A stretch of 64,000 bases of DNA from Tardiphaga sp051811025 (GTDB taxonomy: Bacteria; Pseudomonadota; Alphaproteobacteria; Rhizobiales; Xanthobacteraceae), in the NCBI RefSeq assembly GCF_051811025.1, contig NZ_JBPWQE010000001.1:372001-436000 (forward strand), written 5' to 3'. Numbering within the stretch: the stretch's first letter is position 1; each line of letters starts with the position of its first letter. Below, in pieces: positions 34,095 to 43,673 of this stretch. A program made the position numbers and the translations under genes. The notes below the pieces were generated by a model, which saw only the letters and a program-made list of their open reading frames with translations, was not told the DNA's origin and did not search any database.

Positions 34095-35159
34095 TCAGTT
34101 GAATTGCGACTTCTTGTAGTAGCCGCTGTCGAGCAGCAGGCTTTCCCAGTTGCTCTTGTCGACGGCCACCGGCTTCAGCAGGAACGACGGCACCACCTTG
34201 ACGCCGTTGTTGTAGGTCTTGGTATCGTTGACCTGGACCTGTTTGCCGCTCAGCGCAGAGTCCACCATGTCGGCGGTGACTTTGGCGAGATCGCGGGTAT
34301 CCTTGAAGATGGTGGAGTACTGCTCGCTGCGCAGCATCGATTTGATCGACGGCACTTCCGCGTCCTGCCCTGTGACGATCGGCATTGGCATGTCGCCACT
34401 GCCATAGCCGACTCCCTTGAGCGACGACAGGATTCCGATCGACAACCCGTCATAGGGCGACAGCACCGCGGACAGCTTCTTGTTTGTGTAGAAGGCGCTC
34501 AGCAGGTTATCCATTCGGGCTTGAGCGGTGGCACCGTCCCAGCGCAAGGTCGACACCTTGTTCATGCCGGTCTGGCCGCTGGCGACGACCAGCTTGCTGC
34601 TGTCGATATATGGCTTCAGCACCGACATCGCGCCATCGTAGAAGAAATAGGCGTTGTTGTCGTCGGGCGATCCGCCAAACAGTTCGATGTTGAACGGGCC
34701 TTTGGCGTCCTTGAGCTTCAACGCGCTCTCGATCGACTGCGCCTGCAGCACACCGACCTGGAAATTGTCGAAGGTCGCATAGTAATCGACATTCGGGGTG
34801 TCCCGGATCAGCCGGTCATAGGCGATGATGGTGATGCCCTTGGCCTTGGCCTGGTTGAGCACGTCAGACAATGTGGTGCCGTCGATCGAGGCGATCACCA
34901 ATACCTTGGCGCCCTTGGTCACCATGTTCTCGATCTGCGATAGCTGGTTCGGAATATCGTCTTCGGCATATTGCAGATCGGTATTGTAGCCGCGTTCCTT
35001 GAGCACTTTCACGATATTGTCGCCGTCGGCGATCCAGCGTGCTGAGGCCTTGGTCGGCATCGCGACACCGACAGTGGGTTTGGTTTGCGCTAGCGCCGGC
35101 GCGGCGACGCCGATCGCTGCAAGGGCAATAACAGACAGTGTTGTTTTGATCCAATTCAT
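34095..35159 (-). CDS. chvE: periplasmic multi-sugar-binding protein ChvE
   Basis: 354 residues: signal peptide (1 to about 25, ending ALAQ), then a type I periplasmic binding fold. Family landmarks are present: GVAMPTKASARWIADGD, NQLSQIENMVTKGAKVLVIASIDG and AYDRLIRDTPNVDYYATFDN. It binds aldoses such as galactose and arabinose and hands them to GguAB. In Agrobacterium the same protein also signals through VirA; nothing here suggests that role. It is followed by gguA and gguB. Confidence 0.93.
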   Translation of the reverse strand: MNWIKTTLSVIALAAIGVAAPALAQTKPTVGVAMPTKASARWIADGDNIVKVLKERGYNTDLQYAEDDIPNQLSQIENMVTKGAKVLVIASIDGTTLSDVLNQAKAKGITIIAYDRLIRDTPNVDYYATFDNFQVGVLQAQSIESALKLKDAKGPFNIELFGGSPDDNNAYFFYDGAMSVLKPYIDSSKLVVASGQTGMNKVSTLRWDGATAQARMDNLLSAFYTNKKLSAVLSPYDGLSIGILSSLKGVGYGSGDMPMPIVTGQDAEVPSIKSMLRSEQYSTIFKDTRDLAKVTADMVDSALSGKQVQVNDTKTYNNGVKVVPSFLLKPVAVDKSNWESLLLDSGYYKKSQFN

Positions 35160-35326
35160 GTTTCACTCCCACTCTGTTGGACGCTTCCTGAACGTCAGTC
35201 CGTGCCTGCCGCGATTGTTTTGCTGCGGCTTCGTCGTGCGCGTGTTTGCATTCCTGCATGATTGTCCGAAGCGTAGCGGATCATCCGCGGCATGTCGCTT
35301 GAGATGAATCCGGACATGCCCTTGCA

Positions 35327-36247
35327 TTACATGGTTCCGATCCTGACGCGCGGTTCCGGGCGGCCGCGTGCCGCCACATCAAGCAGAAACGTCCGGCCGT
35401 GTTCCGGGTCGGTCGCTCGCGCCGCTGGATCCATTCCTTGGGAGGCGGACGTAACCAGCAGCCGATCGAATGTGGCGCCGACGAACACCGGGCAGCTTGG
35501 CTGACGTGCCGGCACATGCACGGTTCGGACCCGGCGGCCATCTGGCGCATAGGCATCGATACAGCCGCCGCCCCAGCGCGCGCACCAGATCAGCCCTTCG
35601 GCATCCACCACCGCGCCATCAAGATCACCCTCGCCGCGGTGCAGATGGAGCGCCGACGGCGTGCTGGTCGGCAGCCCGGTGACCGAGTCGAGTGCGACGC
35701 GGCAAAGCACGTTCTCGCGGGAGTCGGTGAAATAGCCGGTGGCGCCGTCCGGTGAAAAGCAGATCGCGTTGGGAATGCTGATGCCGGCAAATAGCCGCGA
35801 TAGCTGTCCCTGATGCAGCGCGTAGATCGCGCCCGCGCCTTGTTCCGCCCGGCATCCCATGGTGCTGGTCCAGAACGTCCCGGATGGATGTGCCCGCGCA
35901 TCGTTGGACCGGTTGCCAGGTTGATCAGCCTCGACCGCGATGAGAAGGCGCAAAGCCCCGCTGGCGATCTCACGGACGTAGAGTCCATCATCCGCCGCCA
36001 GCAGCTGCCGTCGATCGTCGATCATGGCGAGCGCGCTCGCCATCCAGGGCAGCGTATGGATCTGGATTGCTCCGCTGCCGAGATCGGCCTGGAATAGCCG
36101 GCGCTCCAGGATATCGAACCACCAGGCGGTATTGCTCGCGGCATCGTAGTTTGCGCCTTCACCAAGGTGACAGCGCGTCGTGCCGAGGATCGTGGTCGGC
36201 ACCTTCTCGATGCGGGGCTCGGTTGTCGTCTCGCGAGGGGCGCGCAT
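35327..36247 (-). CDS. SMP-30/gluconolactonase family lactonase
   Basis: 306 residues, a six-bladed beta-propeller of the SMP-30/regucalcin type. Metal ligands of the family are visible: the Glu in LGEGANYD near residue 28, the Asn in RSNDARAHPSG, the Asn in IPNAICFSPDG and the Asp in GDLDGAVVD. It should open the aldonolactone made by the neighbouring dehydrogenase. It begins 10 bases after the epimerase gene, so it is the last gene of the ytfQ operon. Galactonolactone or arabinonolactone is the likely substrate. Confidence 0.87.
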   Translation of the reverse strand: MRAPRETTTEPRIEKVPTTILGTTRCHLGEGANYDAASNTAWWFDILERRLFQADLGSGAIQIHTLPWMASALAMIDDRRQLLAADDGLYVREIASGALRLLIAVEADQPGNRSNDARAHPSGTFWTSTMGCRAEQGAGAIYALHQGQLSRLFAGISIPNAICFSPDGATGYFTDSRENVLCRVALDSVTGLPTSTPSALHLHRGEGDLDGAVVDAEGLIWCARWGGGCIDAYAPDGRRVRTVHVPARQPSCPVFVGATFDRLLVTSASQGMDPAARATDPEHGRTFLLDVAARGRPEPRVRIGTM

Positions 36248-36257
36248 GATGCCGCTC

Positions 36258-37331
36258 TCAATTCGTCAAAAAGCGATAGAGCGTGTGGTTGCGATAGGTC
36301 TCGCCGGGATCAATACGGGCTGACGGGAAATCCGGGCGGTTCGGCGCATTCGGCCAGTTCTGCGGTTCGAGACACAAGGCAGCCGACTGGCGATACAGTC
36401 GGCCGTGTTTTCCTGCGACGGTGCCGTCGAGGTAATTGCCGGAGTAGAATTGCAGGCCGGGCTGATTGGTATGCAGCTCCAAGCGACGGCCGGATTGTGG
36501 TGACTCGATGTGTGCCGCGAGCCGAATATCGGCTGCCGGCCGCAGGCAGAAATTATGATCGTAGCCGCGGCCACGGCGTAATTGTTCGTCGGCCTCGCGG
36601 ATACGCGCACCGATCGCCTGTGCGCTACGAAAATCGAATGGCGTATTTGTAACACTCCGTGGAGGCCCGGCCAGCGGAATGGTGTGCTCATCGACGGACA
36701 GAAACTCATCAGCAGCGATGTTCAGGCGATGGCCGAGAATATCGCGTCCCGTCGCTATGCCGTCGAGATTGAAGAAGCTGTGATTGGTGAGGCTGACCAC
36801 GGTCGGCCGGTCGGTGTTCGCCAGGGCATCGATGGTCAGTTCGCCGGGTCCTGAAATGCGATAGGTGACGCGGACATCGAGCGTCCCCGGATAGCCTTCC
36901 TCGCCATGCGGGCTTCGACAGGCCAGCGTGACCGAGGGCGCCGGGCCGTCTTCAGTGCCGACGACGGTCCAAAGCTTGCGGCTGAAGCCCTCGACGCCGC
37001 CATGCAGCGCATTGACGCCGTCATTGGCGGCGAGCGTGAACCGCGTGCCGGCAAGTTCGAAGCTGGCTTGCGCGATGCGGTTAGCGTAGCGGCCGACAGT
37101 CATACCGAAATAGCGCCGCGGCACGGTATAGCCCGCGAGGTCGTCGAAGCCCAGCACGATGTCGTCGATGTTTCCATCACGGTCCGGCACCAGCAAGGCC
37201 TGCAGGGTCGCCCCATAAGTGAGGATGCGCGCTTCGAAGCCATCGGCCGTGCGCAGCGTGACGCGCTCGACATCTTGGCCATCGGCCAATCGTCCGAACA
37301 TCTCGCGCGTGAGGGCTGCAGTCATCATCAC
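36258..37331 (-). CDS. galM: aldose 1-epimerase (mutarotase)
   Basis: 357 residues, beta-sandwich epimerase. It interconverts alpha and beta anomers of galactose or similar sugars. The catalytic His is in LTNHSFFNLDG and the Glu in LCLEPQNWPNAPNRPDFP near the C-terminus, with the NRIA stretch (VGRYANRIA) near residue 80. Its start overlaps the dehydrogenase stop by four bases (ATGA). This agrees with supplying the anomer that the dehydrogenase oxidises. Confidence 0.92.
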   Translation of the reverse strand: MMMTAALTREMFGRLADGQDVERVTLRTADGFEARILTYGATLQALLVPDRDGNIDDIVLGFDDLAGYTVPRRYFGMTVGRYANRIAQASFELAGTRFTLAANDGVNALHGGVEGFSRKLWTVVGTEDGPAPSVTLACRSPHGEEGYPGTLDVRVTYRISGPGELTIDALANTDRPTVVSLTNHSFFNLDGIATGRDILGHRLNIAADEFLSVDEHTIPLAGPPRSVTNTPFDFRSAQAIGARIREADEQLRRGRGYDHNFCLRPAADIRLAAHIESPQSGRRLELHTNQPGLQFYSGNYLDGTVAGKHGRLYRQSAALCLEPQNWPNAPNRPDFPSARIDPGETYRNHTLYRFLTN

Positions 37332-38260
37332 TCCTCGAAAGCCCCAACGGTGAGACGCCGGCCCAGCATGAAAGCATCCGCAACGTGCACCAGCGGCGCC
37401 AGATCGACATCGCAGACGCCGCGATGGATCAGGTCGACAAAATGTTGGTAGAGCGCCGGATATTCGGCCTGCGTCTCATCGACCAATGCTACGCCGGCAT
37501 AGCTCAGCCTCGCACCGCCGGCGGACAGCGTCAGCCAGCCGTCATCGGTTTCGACCCGGATCTCCCAGGTCTGCGGACCTGTCTGCAGGAAGTTGAATTC
37601 GGCGCGGATCGGCGTACCGCCGTGGTCGGTGAAGTCGAGATCGGCGGCGATCGGTGCAGCACAGTTCGACGGGAACGAGAGTTCGGCCTTCGTCAGGAAA
37701 AAAGGCTGCGGCAGAATCCGGGTGAGAATCGACAGCGCATTGATGCCGGGATCGAACACGCCGAGACCGCCGGCCTCGAAAATCCAGCGCTGGCCGGGAT
37801 GCCAGATCCGGACGTCCTCTTTCCAAGTGATTGCCACCGAGCGGATGTGACGGTTGGCCAGGAAGGCGCGCGCCGGTTCGACGGCTGGGGCGAAGCGCGA
37901 ATGCCAACTGGAGAACAGTGTCTTGCCGGAGTCCTGCGCCGCAGCCAGCAGCGGCGCAATCTCGCTCACCGTGGCGCCCGGCGGCTTTTCCAGCAGCACA
38001 TGCTTGCCCGCCGCCAGCGCCGCGGCTGCCTGGGCGCGACGGACCTGTGGCGGCGTGCACAGCGCGATGGCGTCGATATCAGGTGCCCGCGCCAGCAGCT
38101 CGTCGAGCGAGGCGAAATGCGCGACGCCGTCCAGCGTGGCATTGCGGCTGGCGACCGCAGCCAGTTCGATGCCGGGCGTTGCGGCAATAGCCGGAACGTG
38201 CTGATCACGCGCGATCTTGCCGAGGCCGACAATGGCAATCCGGATCGGCATCATCGGCAT
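37328..38260 (-). CDS. Gfo/Idh/MocA family dehydrogenase, probable galactose 1-dehydrogenase
   Basis: About 310 residues. The N-terminal Rossmann domain (IAIVGLGKIARDQHVPAI) and the family EKP motif (LLEKPPGATVSE near 95) are clear, followed by the GFO_IDH C-terminal sheet. Size and context (epimerase, lactonase, sugar importers) fit the D-galactose/L-arabinose 1-dehydrogenases of this family, which produce the lactone with NAD(P)+. The start at 38260 follows GAAGGA closely; ATGs at 38254 and 38251 are alternatives. Confidence 0.82.
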   Translation of the reverse strand: MPMMPIRIAIVGLGKIARDQHVPAIAATPGIELAAVASRNATLDGVAHFASLDELLARAPDIDAIALCTPPQVRRAQAAAALAAGKHVLLEKPPGATVSEIAPLLAAAQDSGKTLFSSWHSRFAPAVEPARAFLANRHIRSVAITWKEDVRIWHPGQRWIFEAGGLGVFDPGINALSILTRILPQPFFLTKAELSFPSNCAAPIAADLDFTDHGGTPIRAEFNFLQTGPQTWEIRVETDDGWLTLSAGGARLSYAGVALVDETQAEYPALYQHFVDLIHRGVCDVDLAPLVHVADAFMLGRRLTVGAFEE

Positions 38261-38279
38261 GGTCCTTCGCCCTGCATGT

Positions 38280-39002
38280 TTAGCCAGCAGCGCCATGGCG
38301 GCGCAGCCCGTTCAGGATCACCTTGGTCATCAGTTGCGCCGCCTCGTCCGCGTTCCGCTGTTCGATGGCGTCGACGATCTGCTGGTGCGATGCCAGTACG
38401 ATGTCGCGTTCCGACTCCTCGACCGGTGCGCTGAGCAGAAACGATGCGCGCAGTGCCGCCTCGATCACCCAGCCGATCGAACGCATGAACGGATTGCCCG
38501 AGGCATTTGCGATGGTGATGTGCAGGCTGAGGTCGGCATCGGCGAAGCTGGCCGAGTCGGACGGTGCGGCATGCATCAATGCCATGCTGCGGCGAAGTTC
38601 CGCGATGTCGGAATCGGAGCGTCGCTCGGCGGCGAGCCGCGCTGCGCTGGGTTCGACCGCCAGCCGGATGTCGGCGAGATCGCGCAAGAAGCGCTTGTTG
38701 ATGCCGGCGTCGAGGTGCCAGGCCAGTACGTCAATGTCGAACATGTTCCAGGCGGCACGCTCGCGCACCACAGTGCCGACCCGCGCCTTGGTGCTGAGCA
38801 GGCCTTTCGCCACCAGCGTCTTGACGCTTTCGCGCAGCACCGGACGCGAGACACCGAATTGCAGGATCAGCTCAGTGTCACCCGGCAGCTTGGCACCTTC
38901 GGCATAGCGGCCGGAAATGATGTCGATGCCAATATTGCGCGCGATCTCCGCATGGTTGGAATGCGCCCGCCGCGTTGGGATGCTGACCAGTTGCGCGCTC
39001 AC
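38280..39002 (-). CDS. GntR family regulator, FadR/FCD subgroup
   Basis: 240 residues. N-terminal winged helix (about 10-75: ISGRYAEGAKLPGDTELILQFGVSRPVLRESVKTLVAKGLL) and C-terminal all-helical FCD effector domain with metal-type His residues. It probably represses the ytfQ operon until a sugar or sugar acid binds. The GTG start at 39002 overlaps the yjfF stop (GTGA), so it is made as part of the operon it likely controls. See the palindrome at 43674-43692. Confidence 0.87.
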   Translation of the reverse strand: MSAQLVSIPTRRAHSNHAEIARNIGIDIISGRYAEGAKLPGDTELILQFGVSRPVLRESVKTLVAKGLLSTKARVGTVVRERAAWNMFDIDVLAWHLDAGINKRFLRDLADIRLAVEPSAARLAAERRSDSDIAELRRSMALMHAAPSDSASFADADLSLHITIANASGNPFMRSIGWVIEAALRASFLLSAPVEESERDIVLASHQQIVDAIEQRNADEAAQLMTKVILNGLRRHGAAG

Positions 39003-39982
39003 GATGCTGTCACTCCTGCCGGGCGTCGGCCGGATCGTTTGGCGAAACCGACCATGGCCTGCTGCAGCACGATGAAGGCGAACAGCAGGATGCCGGTCGC
39101 GATCTTGGTCCACCAGCTCGACAGCGTACCATCGAAATTAATGTAGCTCTGGATCAGCCCCTGGATCAGCACGCCGACAAAGGTGCCGAACACATAGCCA
39201 TAGCCGCCGGTCAGCAGCGTGCCGCCGATCACCACCGCAGCAATGCTGTCGAGTTCGACGCCGACCGCGGACAGTGAATAGCCGGCGGAGGTGTAGAACG
39301 AGAACACGATGCCCGAGAGCCCAGCGAGCGCGCTGGACAGCATATAGATGTACACGGTCATCCTGCCGACGCGAATGCCCATCAGCGCCGTCGAGACGCG
39401 GCTGCCGCCGAGCGCGTAGACGTTGGCTCCGAACCGGGTGAAATGCAGCAGCACGATGCCAGCGACGAATACCGCCAACATGATCATCGCCACCACCGTG
39501 AGCTGGCCGTCACCGGGCAACTTGATCGCATAGTCGGACAGCCCAGTGTAAAGCGGCGCCGTGATAGGGATCGACTCCGTCGACATCAGAAAGCTGGTGC
39601 CGCGCGCCAGGAACATCCCGGCCAACGTGACAATGAACGGCGGCAGGTCGAACAACTGGATGATCGCGCCCATCGCAGCCCCGAACAACGCACAGATGAC
39701 AAGGACGAGTGCGAAGGCGAGCCAGGGCGACAGGCCCATGCGCTCAATCGCAATGGCAAGAAAGACCGTGGTGAAGCCGATGACCGCACCGACCGACAGG
39801 TCAATTCCGCCAGAGATGATTACGAACGTCATCCCGGTGGCGACGATGCCGAGAAAGGCGTTGTCGGTGAGAAGATCGGCCACCACCCGGGTCGAGGCGA
39901 AATTCGGGAATTGCACCGAACAGACGATGAAGCCGGCAACGAATACGGCTGTCGTGACGAGGACGGGGAACAGCCGGTTCAT
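38999..39982 (-). CDS. yjfF: sugar ABC transporter permease YjfF
   Basis: 327 residues, about nine membrane helices, signature GGIDLSVGAVIGFTTVF. It pairs with YtfT to form the heterodimeric channel of the galactofuranose importer. The ATG at 39982 overlaps the ytfT stop (ATGA) and has GAAGG seven bases upstream; an ATG two codons earlier is possible. Order ytfQ-R-T-yjfF is that of E. coli. Confidence 0.88.
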   Translation of the reverse strand: MNRLFPVLVTTAVFVAGFIVCSVQFPNFASTRVVADLLTDNAFLGIVATGMTFVIISGGIDLSVGAVIGFTTVFLAIAIERMGLSPWLAFALVLVICALFGAAMGAIIQLFDLPPFIVTLAGMFLARGTSFLMSTESIPITAPLYTGLSDYAIKLPGDGQLTVVAMIMLAVFVAGIVLLHFTRFGANVYALGGSRVSTALMGIRVGRMTVYIYMLSSALAGLSGIVFSFYTSAGYSLSAVGVELDSIAAVVIGGTLLTGGYGYVFGTFVGVLIQGLIQSYINFDGTLSSWWTKIATGILLFAFIVLQQAMVGFAKRSGRRPAGVTAS

Positions 39983-40980
39983 TTCCATGCCTTCGAAAGC
40001 GCCGTGCCGAGACCGGCGAAGCGCGGTGACTGCAGTAGCAGCACGACCAGCACAACCACGGCCTTGACCACCAGGTTGAATTCCGGCCGGAAGCCCGACA
40101 GCAGGATGCCGGTGTTCATCGCCTGGATGATCAGCGCACCGAGTACGGCATAGACCAGGCTGAAGCGGCCGCCGAACAGCGAGGTTCCGCCGATCACGAC
40201 GGCCAGAATGGCGTCGAGTTCGAGCCATAGCCCGGCATTATTGGCATCGGCGCCGAGGATGTCGGCGGCGGCGATGATGCCGGCAAGCGAGGCGCACAGG
40301 CTACACCAGACATAGACCGCCATGGTCATGGCACGGGTGCCGACGCCGGCCAACGCGCTGGCGCGGGCATTGCCGCCGGTCGCCTCGATCATCAGGCCGA
40401 GCGCGGTGCCGCGCACCAGTGCGAGGGTCAGCAGCAACATGCCAAGCGTGATCGCGATCGGTGCGGGAATGCCGAGCACCGAGCCGCCGCCGAACCAGAC
40501 CAGATCCGGTGAGGTGAAGGTCACGATCCGGCCCTCGGTGATCAACTGCGCGATGCCACGGCCGGCGACCATCAGGATTAGGGTCGCGACGATTGGCTGG
40601 ATGCCGAGCACGGCGACGAGAAACCCGTTCCACAAGCCGCACAGCAGTCCGGTGCCAAGTGCTGCGGCCAGAACCACGGGCAGTGGCTGGCTGTCGGCGA
40701 GGCTGGCCGCGATCGCGCCGGAGATTGCAATCACGGCTCCGACCGACAGGTCGATGCCGCGGGTCGCGATCACCAGCACCATACCGAGCGACAACAGCGC
40801 CACCGGCGCGCCGCGATTGAAGACGTCGATCAGGCTGCCGAACAGCCTGCCATCCTGCAGTCTGATATCAAAGAACTGCGGCGACACCGTCCAGTTAATC
40901 GCCAAGATCGCGAAAAATGCGATGATTTGTGGCAGACCGGATCGCGGCAGACGAAGCGCCATGTGGGATACACCCTTCAT
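39979..40980 (-). CDS. ytfT: sugar ABC transporter permease YtfT
   Basis: 333 residues, about nine or ten membrane helices, signature RGIDLSVGAVIAISGAIAA, and a periplasmic loop with the W-F-G-G-G-S segment. First permease of the galactofuranose-type importer. Its ATG overlaps the ytfR stop (ATGA at 40977-40980). Codons upstream of that belong to ytfR in another frame. Confidence 0.88.
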   Translation of the reverse strand: MKGVSHMALRLPRSGLPQIIAFFAILAINWTVSPQFFDIRLQDGRLFGSLIDVFNRGAPVALLSLGMVLVIATRGIDLSVGAVIAISGAIAASLADSQPLPVVLAAALGTGLLCGLWNGFLVAVLGIQPIVATLILMVAGRGIAQLITEGRIVTFTSPDLVWFGGGSVLGIPAPIAITLGMLLLTLALVRGTALGLMIEATGGNARASALAGVGTRAMTMAVYVWCSLCASLAGIIAAADILGADANNAGLWLELDAILAVVIGGTSLFGGRFSLVYAVLGALIIQAMNTGILLSGFRPEFNLVVKAVVVLVVLLLQSPRFAGLGTALSKAWK

Positions 40981-42509
40981 GCTGCGCGCGGTTCGTCGGC
41001 GGCAATGGCCGCGAGAATCGACGACACGTTGATCGCATCGTGGGCAAGCGCTTCGACATGGACGCGCTCGCGCAGCACGATCACCCGATCGGCATAGGTA
41101 ACGATTTCCTCCAGTTCGGACGAGATGACGAGCAGGGCCAGTCCCTCGCTGCACAGCCGGCGGATCAGCCGGATTATTTCGGCATGGGCGCCGACATCGA
41201 TGCCGCGGGTCGGCTCGTCAAGGATTAGCAGCCGAGGTTCAATCGCCAGCCATCGGGCGAGCAGCGCCTTCTGCTGGTTGCCGCCGGACAGCAGTCCGAT
41301 CGGGCGCTCTGGATCAGCCGGCCGGATGTCGAGCAGCTTGATGAAGTGCCAGGCGATCGCGTCCTGCTCGCGGCGCGACAGCGGCTTCAGCAGACCGCGG
41401 CGGGCCTGCAGCGCCAATATGATGTTCTCGCGCACGGTCAGCTCGGCGACGATGCCCTCGGTCTTGCGCTCCTCTGGACAATAGCCGAAGCCAAAGCTGA
41501 CGGCATCCTGCGGCGAATGCAGACGCACGGCACGTCCGTCGATGCTCACCGAACCCGCGTCGGCACGCTCGACGCCGAACACCAGACGCGCTGTCTCGGT
41601 ACGTCCGGAGCCGAGCAGACCGGCTAGGCCGACCACTTCTCCACTCCGAAGCTCGAGATCGAATGGTGCGAGATAACCTGCCTTGCCGAACTGCTTGAAG
41701 CGGGCATAGGGCGCTCCTCCCGAGCCGACGCCGTCGCGGGTGGGTTCGGCGGTGGCGTCGCTCAGTTCGCGGCCGAGCATCATGTGCACGAGGTCCATGC
41801 GCAGCAGCGCGGTGGTCTCGCGCTCGCCGACGAGCCGGCCGTTGCGTAGCACGGTAATGCGATCGCAGATCTCATAGACCTGATCAAGGAAATGGGTGAC
41901 GAACACAACGCCGATGCCGCGGGCAGCGAGTTTTCGCATCACGTCGAAAAGGATCTCTACCTCATGCCGATCGAGGCTGGCGGTCGGTTCGTCGAGGATC
42001 AGAACCCGCGCCGACATGTCGACCGCGCGGGCGATCGCGGTGATCTGCTGGACCGCGACGGAATAGTCGCCGAGCGGCGCGCCGACATCGATCGACAGGC
42101 CGAATTCCTTCAGCAGCAGTGCGGCGCGGCGGCGCATCTCGCCGTCGCGCACCAGTCCGAAACGAGTCGGCTGGCGGCCAAGAAACAGGTTCTGCGCCAC
42201 CGACAGATTGGGCAGCAGATTGACCTCCTGATAGACGGTGGCAATGCCGGCGCGCTGCGCGTCGTCTGCCGAGCGCGGCGCGATCTCCACCCCATCGAGT
42301 CGTACGCTTCCGGCGTCCCGCGACACCACGCCGGTCACCAGCTTGATCAGCGTCGATTTTCCGGCGCCGTTTTCGCCGAGCAGGGCGTGGATCTCGCCGC
42401 CGCGCAGCGTGAAATCGACGCAGTCGAGCACGCAGACACCGGCATAGCTCTTGGTGAGTCCGCGGACTTCGAGCAGAGAGGAGGGAGGCACGGCATCAGC
42501 AATCGGCAT
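40977..42509 (-). CDS. ytfR: sugar ABC transporter ATP-binding protein YtfR
   Basis: 510 residues, two ABC cassettes: Walker A GENGAGKST near residue 48, Asp-Glu box LILDEPTASLD, and in the second half LLSGGNQQKALLARWL with a weak Walker A (GLLGSGRTE). It powers the YtfT-YjfF channel. It lies 113 bases after ytfQ, separated by a hairpin, and is coupled to ytfT by a four-base overlap. Confidence 0.9.
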   Translation of the reverse strand: MPIADAVPPSSLLEVRGLTKSYAGVCVLDCVDFTLRGGEIHALLGENGAGKSTLIKLVTGVVSRDAGSVRLDGVEIAPRSADDAQRAGIATVYQEVNLLPNLSVAQNLFLGRQPTRFGLVRDGEMRRRAALLLKEFGLSIDVGAPLGDYSVAVQQITAIARAVDMSARVLILDEPTASLDRHEVEILFDVMRKLAARGIGVVFVTHFLDQVYEICDRITVLRNGRLVGERETTALLRMDLVHMMLGRELSDATAEPTRDGVGSGGAPYARFKQFGKAGYLAPFDLELRSGEVVGLAGLLGSGRTETARLVFGVERADAGSVSIDGRAVRLHSPQDAVSFGFGYCPEERKTEGIVAELTVRENIILALQARRGLLKPLSRREQDAIAWHFIKLLDIRPADPERPIGLLSGGNQQKALLARWLAIEPRLLILDEPTRGIDVGAHAEIIRLIRRLCSEGLALLVISSELEEIVTYADRVIVLRERVHVEALAHDAINVSSILAAIAADEPRAA

Positions 42510-42523
42510 GAATCTGGCACTCT

Positions 42524-42552
42524 CGCAGGCTTGGCCTCACGCCAGGCCTGCG
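42524..42552. promoter_or_regulatory. intercistronic hairpin between ytfQ and ytfR
   Basis: A 12-bp stem (CGCAGGCTTGGC / GCCAGGCCTGCG, one G-T pair) with a 5-base loop and no T-run. Similar in place and sequence flavour to the hairpin after chvE. Confidence 0.65.
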
Positions 42553-42622
42553 ACCCATCGACGTGGGACGAAATGGCGGCCGGGGCGCTGTCGCCGCCGG
42601 CACCGTGTTTCAGCGGTCGGCC

Positions 42623-43588
42623 TCAGTAGCCGAGGCCTTTCTTGCTGTCGTAAATCTTCTGCGGGTTGTCGGCCGCGGTGTAGAGCTTCGACTCGGTCTG
42701 GATCCATTTAGGCGGCGTGGTGCCCTTGTCCTTGAACGCTATGATCGCGTCGAAGGCGGGTCCCGCCATGTCCGGGGTTAATTCAACCGTGGCATTGGCT
42801 TCACCGGCAGCCATCGCCTTGAAGATATCCGGCACCGCATCGATCGAGACGGTGAGGATATCCTTGCCCGGCTTCAACCCGGCTTCCTTCATTGCCTGGA
42901 TTGCACCGACCATCATGTCGTCGTTATGCGCATAGACTGCGCATATGGTCTTGCCACCACCCTCAGCCTTGATGAAGCTCTCCATCACTTCCTTGCCCTT
43001 GGCGCGGGTGAAGTCGCCGGTCTGGCTGCGGACCACCTTGAGGTTGGCATGTTTGGCGACGGCGGTATCGAAACCCTTCTTGCGGTTGGCGGCGACGCTG
43101 GCGCCGACGGTGCCCTGCAGCTCGACGATGTTGCAGGCCTTGTTGCCGACGGTTTTGGCCAGCCAGTCGCCGGCGACCTTGCCCTCATGCACGCTGTCCG
43201 AGGTGACGGCGGTGAGATACAGCTCCTTGCCCGACGGATCGATGTCGCGATCGAGCAGCACCACCGGGATCTTGGCGTCCTTGGCTTCCTTCAACACCGA
43301 ATCCCAGCCGGTCGATACCACCGGTGCCAGGAAGATTGCATCGACCTTCTGCGCGATGAATGAGCGGATCGCCTTGATCTGGTTTTCCTGCTTCTGCTGG
43401 GCGTCGGCGATCTTGAAATTGACGTTCCGTTTCTTGGCTTCGGACTTCGAAACGGTGGTCTCAGCGGCCCGCCACCCGGACTCCGAGCCGATCTGCGAGA
43501 AGCCGATGGTCAGTTGGGCAGCTGAGGCGTGGAAAGCAAAGCCTGCCATGGCAGTAGCGGCAAGCAAGGTCGTGATCGACTTGCGCAT
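42623..43588 (-). CDS. ytfQ: galactofuranose-type sugar-binding protein YtfQ
   Basis: 321 residues: signal peptide (1 to about 23, ending ASA), then a type I periplasmic binding fold beginning LTIGFSQIGSESGWRAAET, the YtfQ hallmark. DRDID (residue 104 region), TGDFTRAKGKEV and AHNDDMMVGAIQ are also as in YtfQ. In E. coli it binds galactofuranose; here galactose- or arabinose-type furanoses are likely. First gene of an eight-gene operon. Confidence 0.9.
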   Translation of the reverse strand: MRKSITTLLAATAMAGFAFHASAAQLTIGFSQIGSESGWRAAETTVSKSEAKKRNVNFKIADAQQKQENQIKAIRSFIAQKVDAIFLAPVVSTGWDSVLKEAKDAKIPVVLLDRDIDPSGKELYLTAVTSDSVHEGKVAGDWLAKTVGNKACNIVELQGTVGASVAANRKKGFDTAVAKHANLKVVRSQTGDFTRAKGKEVMESFIKAEGGGKTICAVYAHNDDMMVGAIQAMKEAGLKPGKDILTVSIDAVPDIFKAMAAGEANATVELTPDMAGPAFDAIIAFKDKGTTPPKWIQTESKLYTAADNPQKIYDSKKGLGY

Positions 43589-43673
43589 GAGCGGTCTCTC
43601 CCGTTGTTATCGCCGTAGCGCTTCTGCGAGCCCTTGGCGGTATCGAAACATGGCATGCCGCGTCACGGACGAC

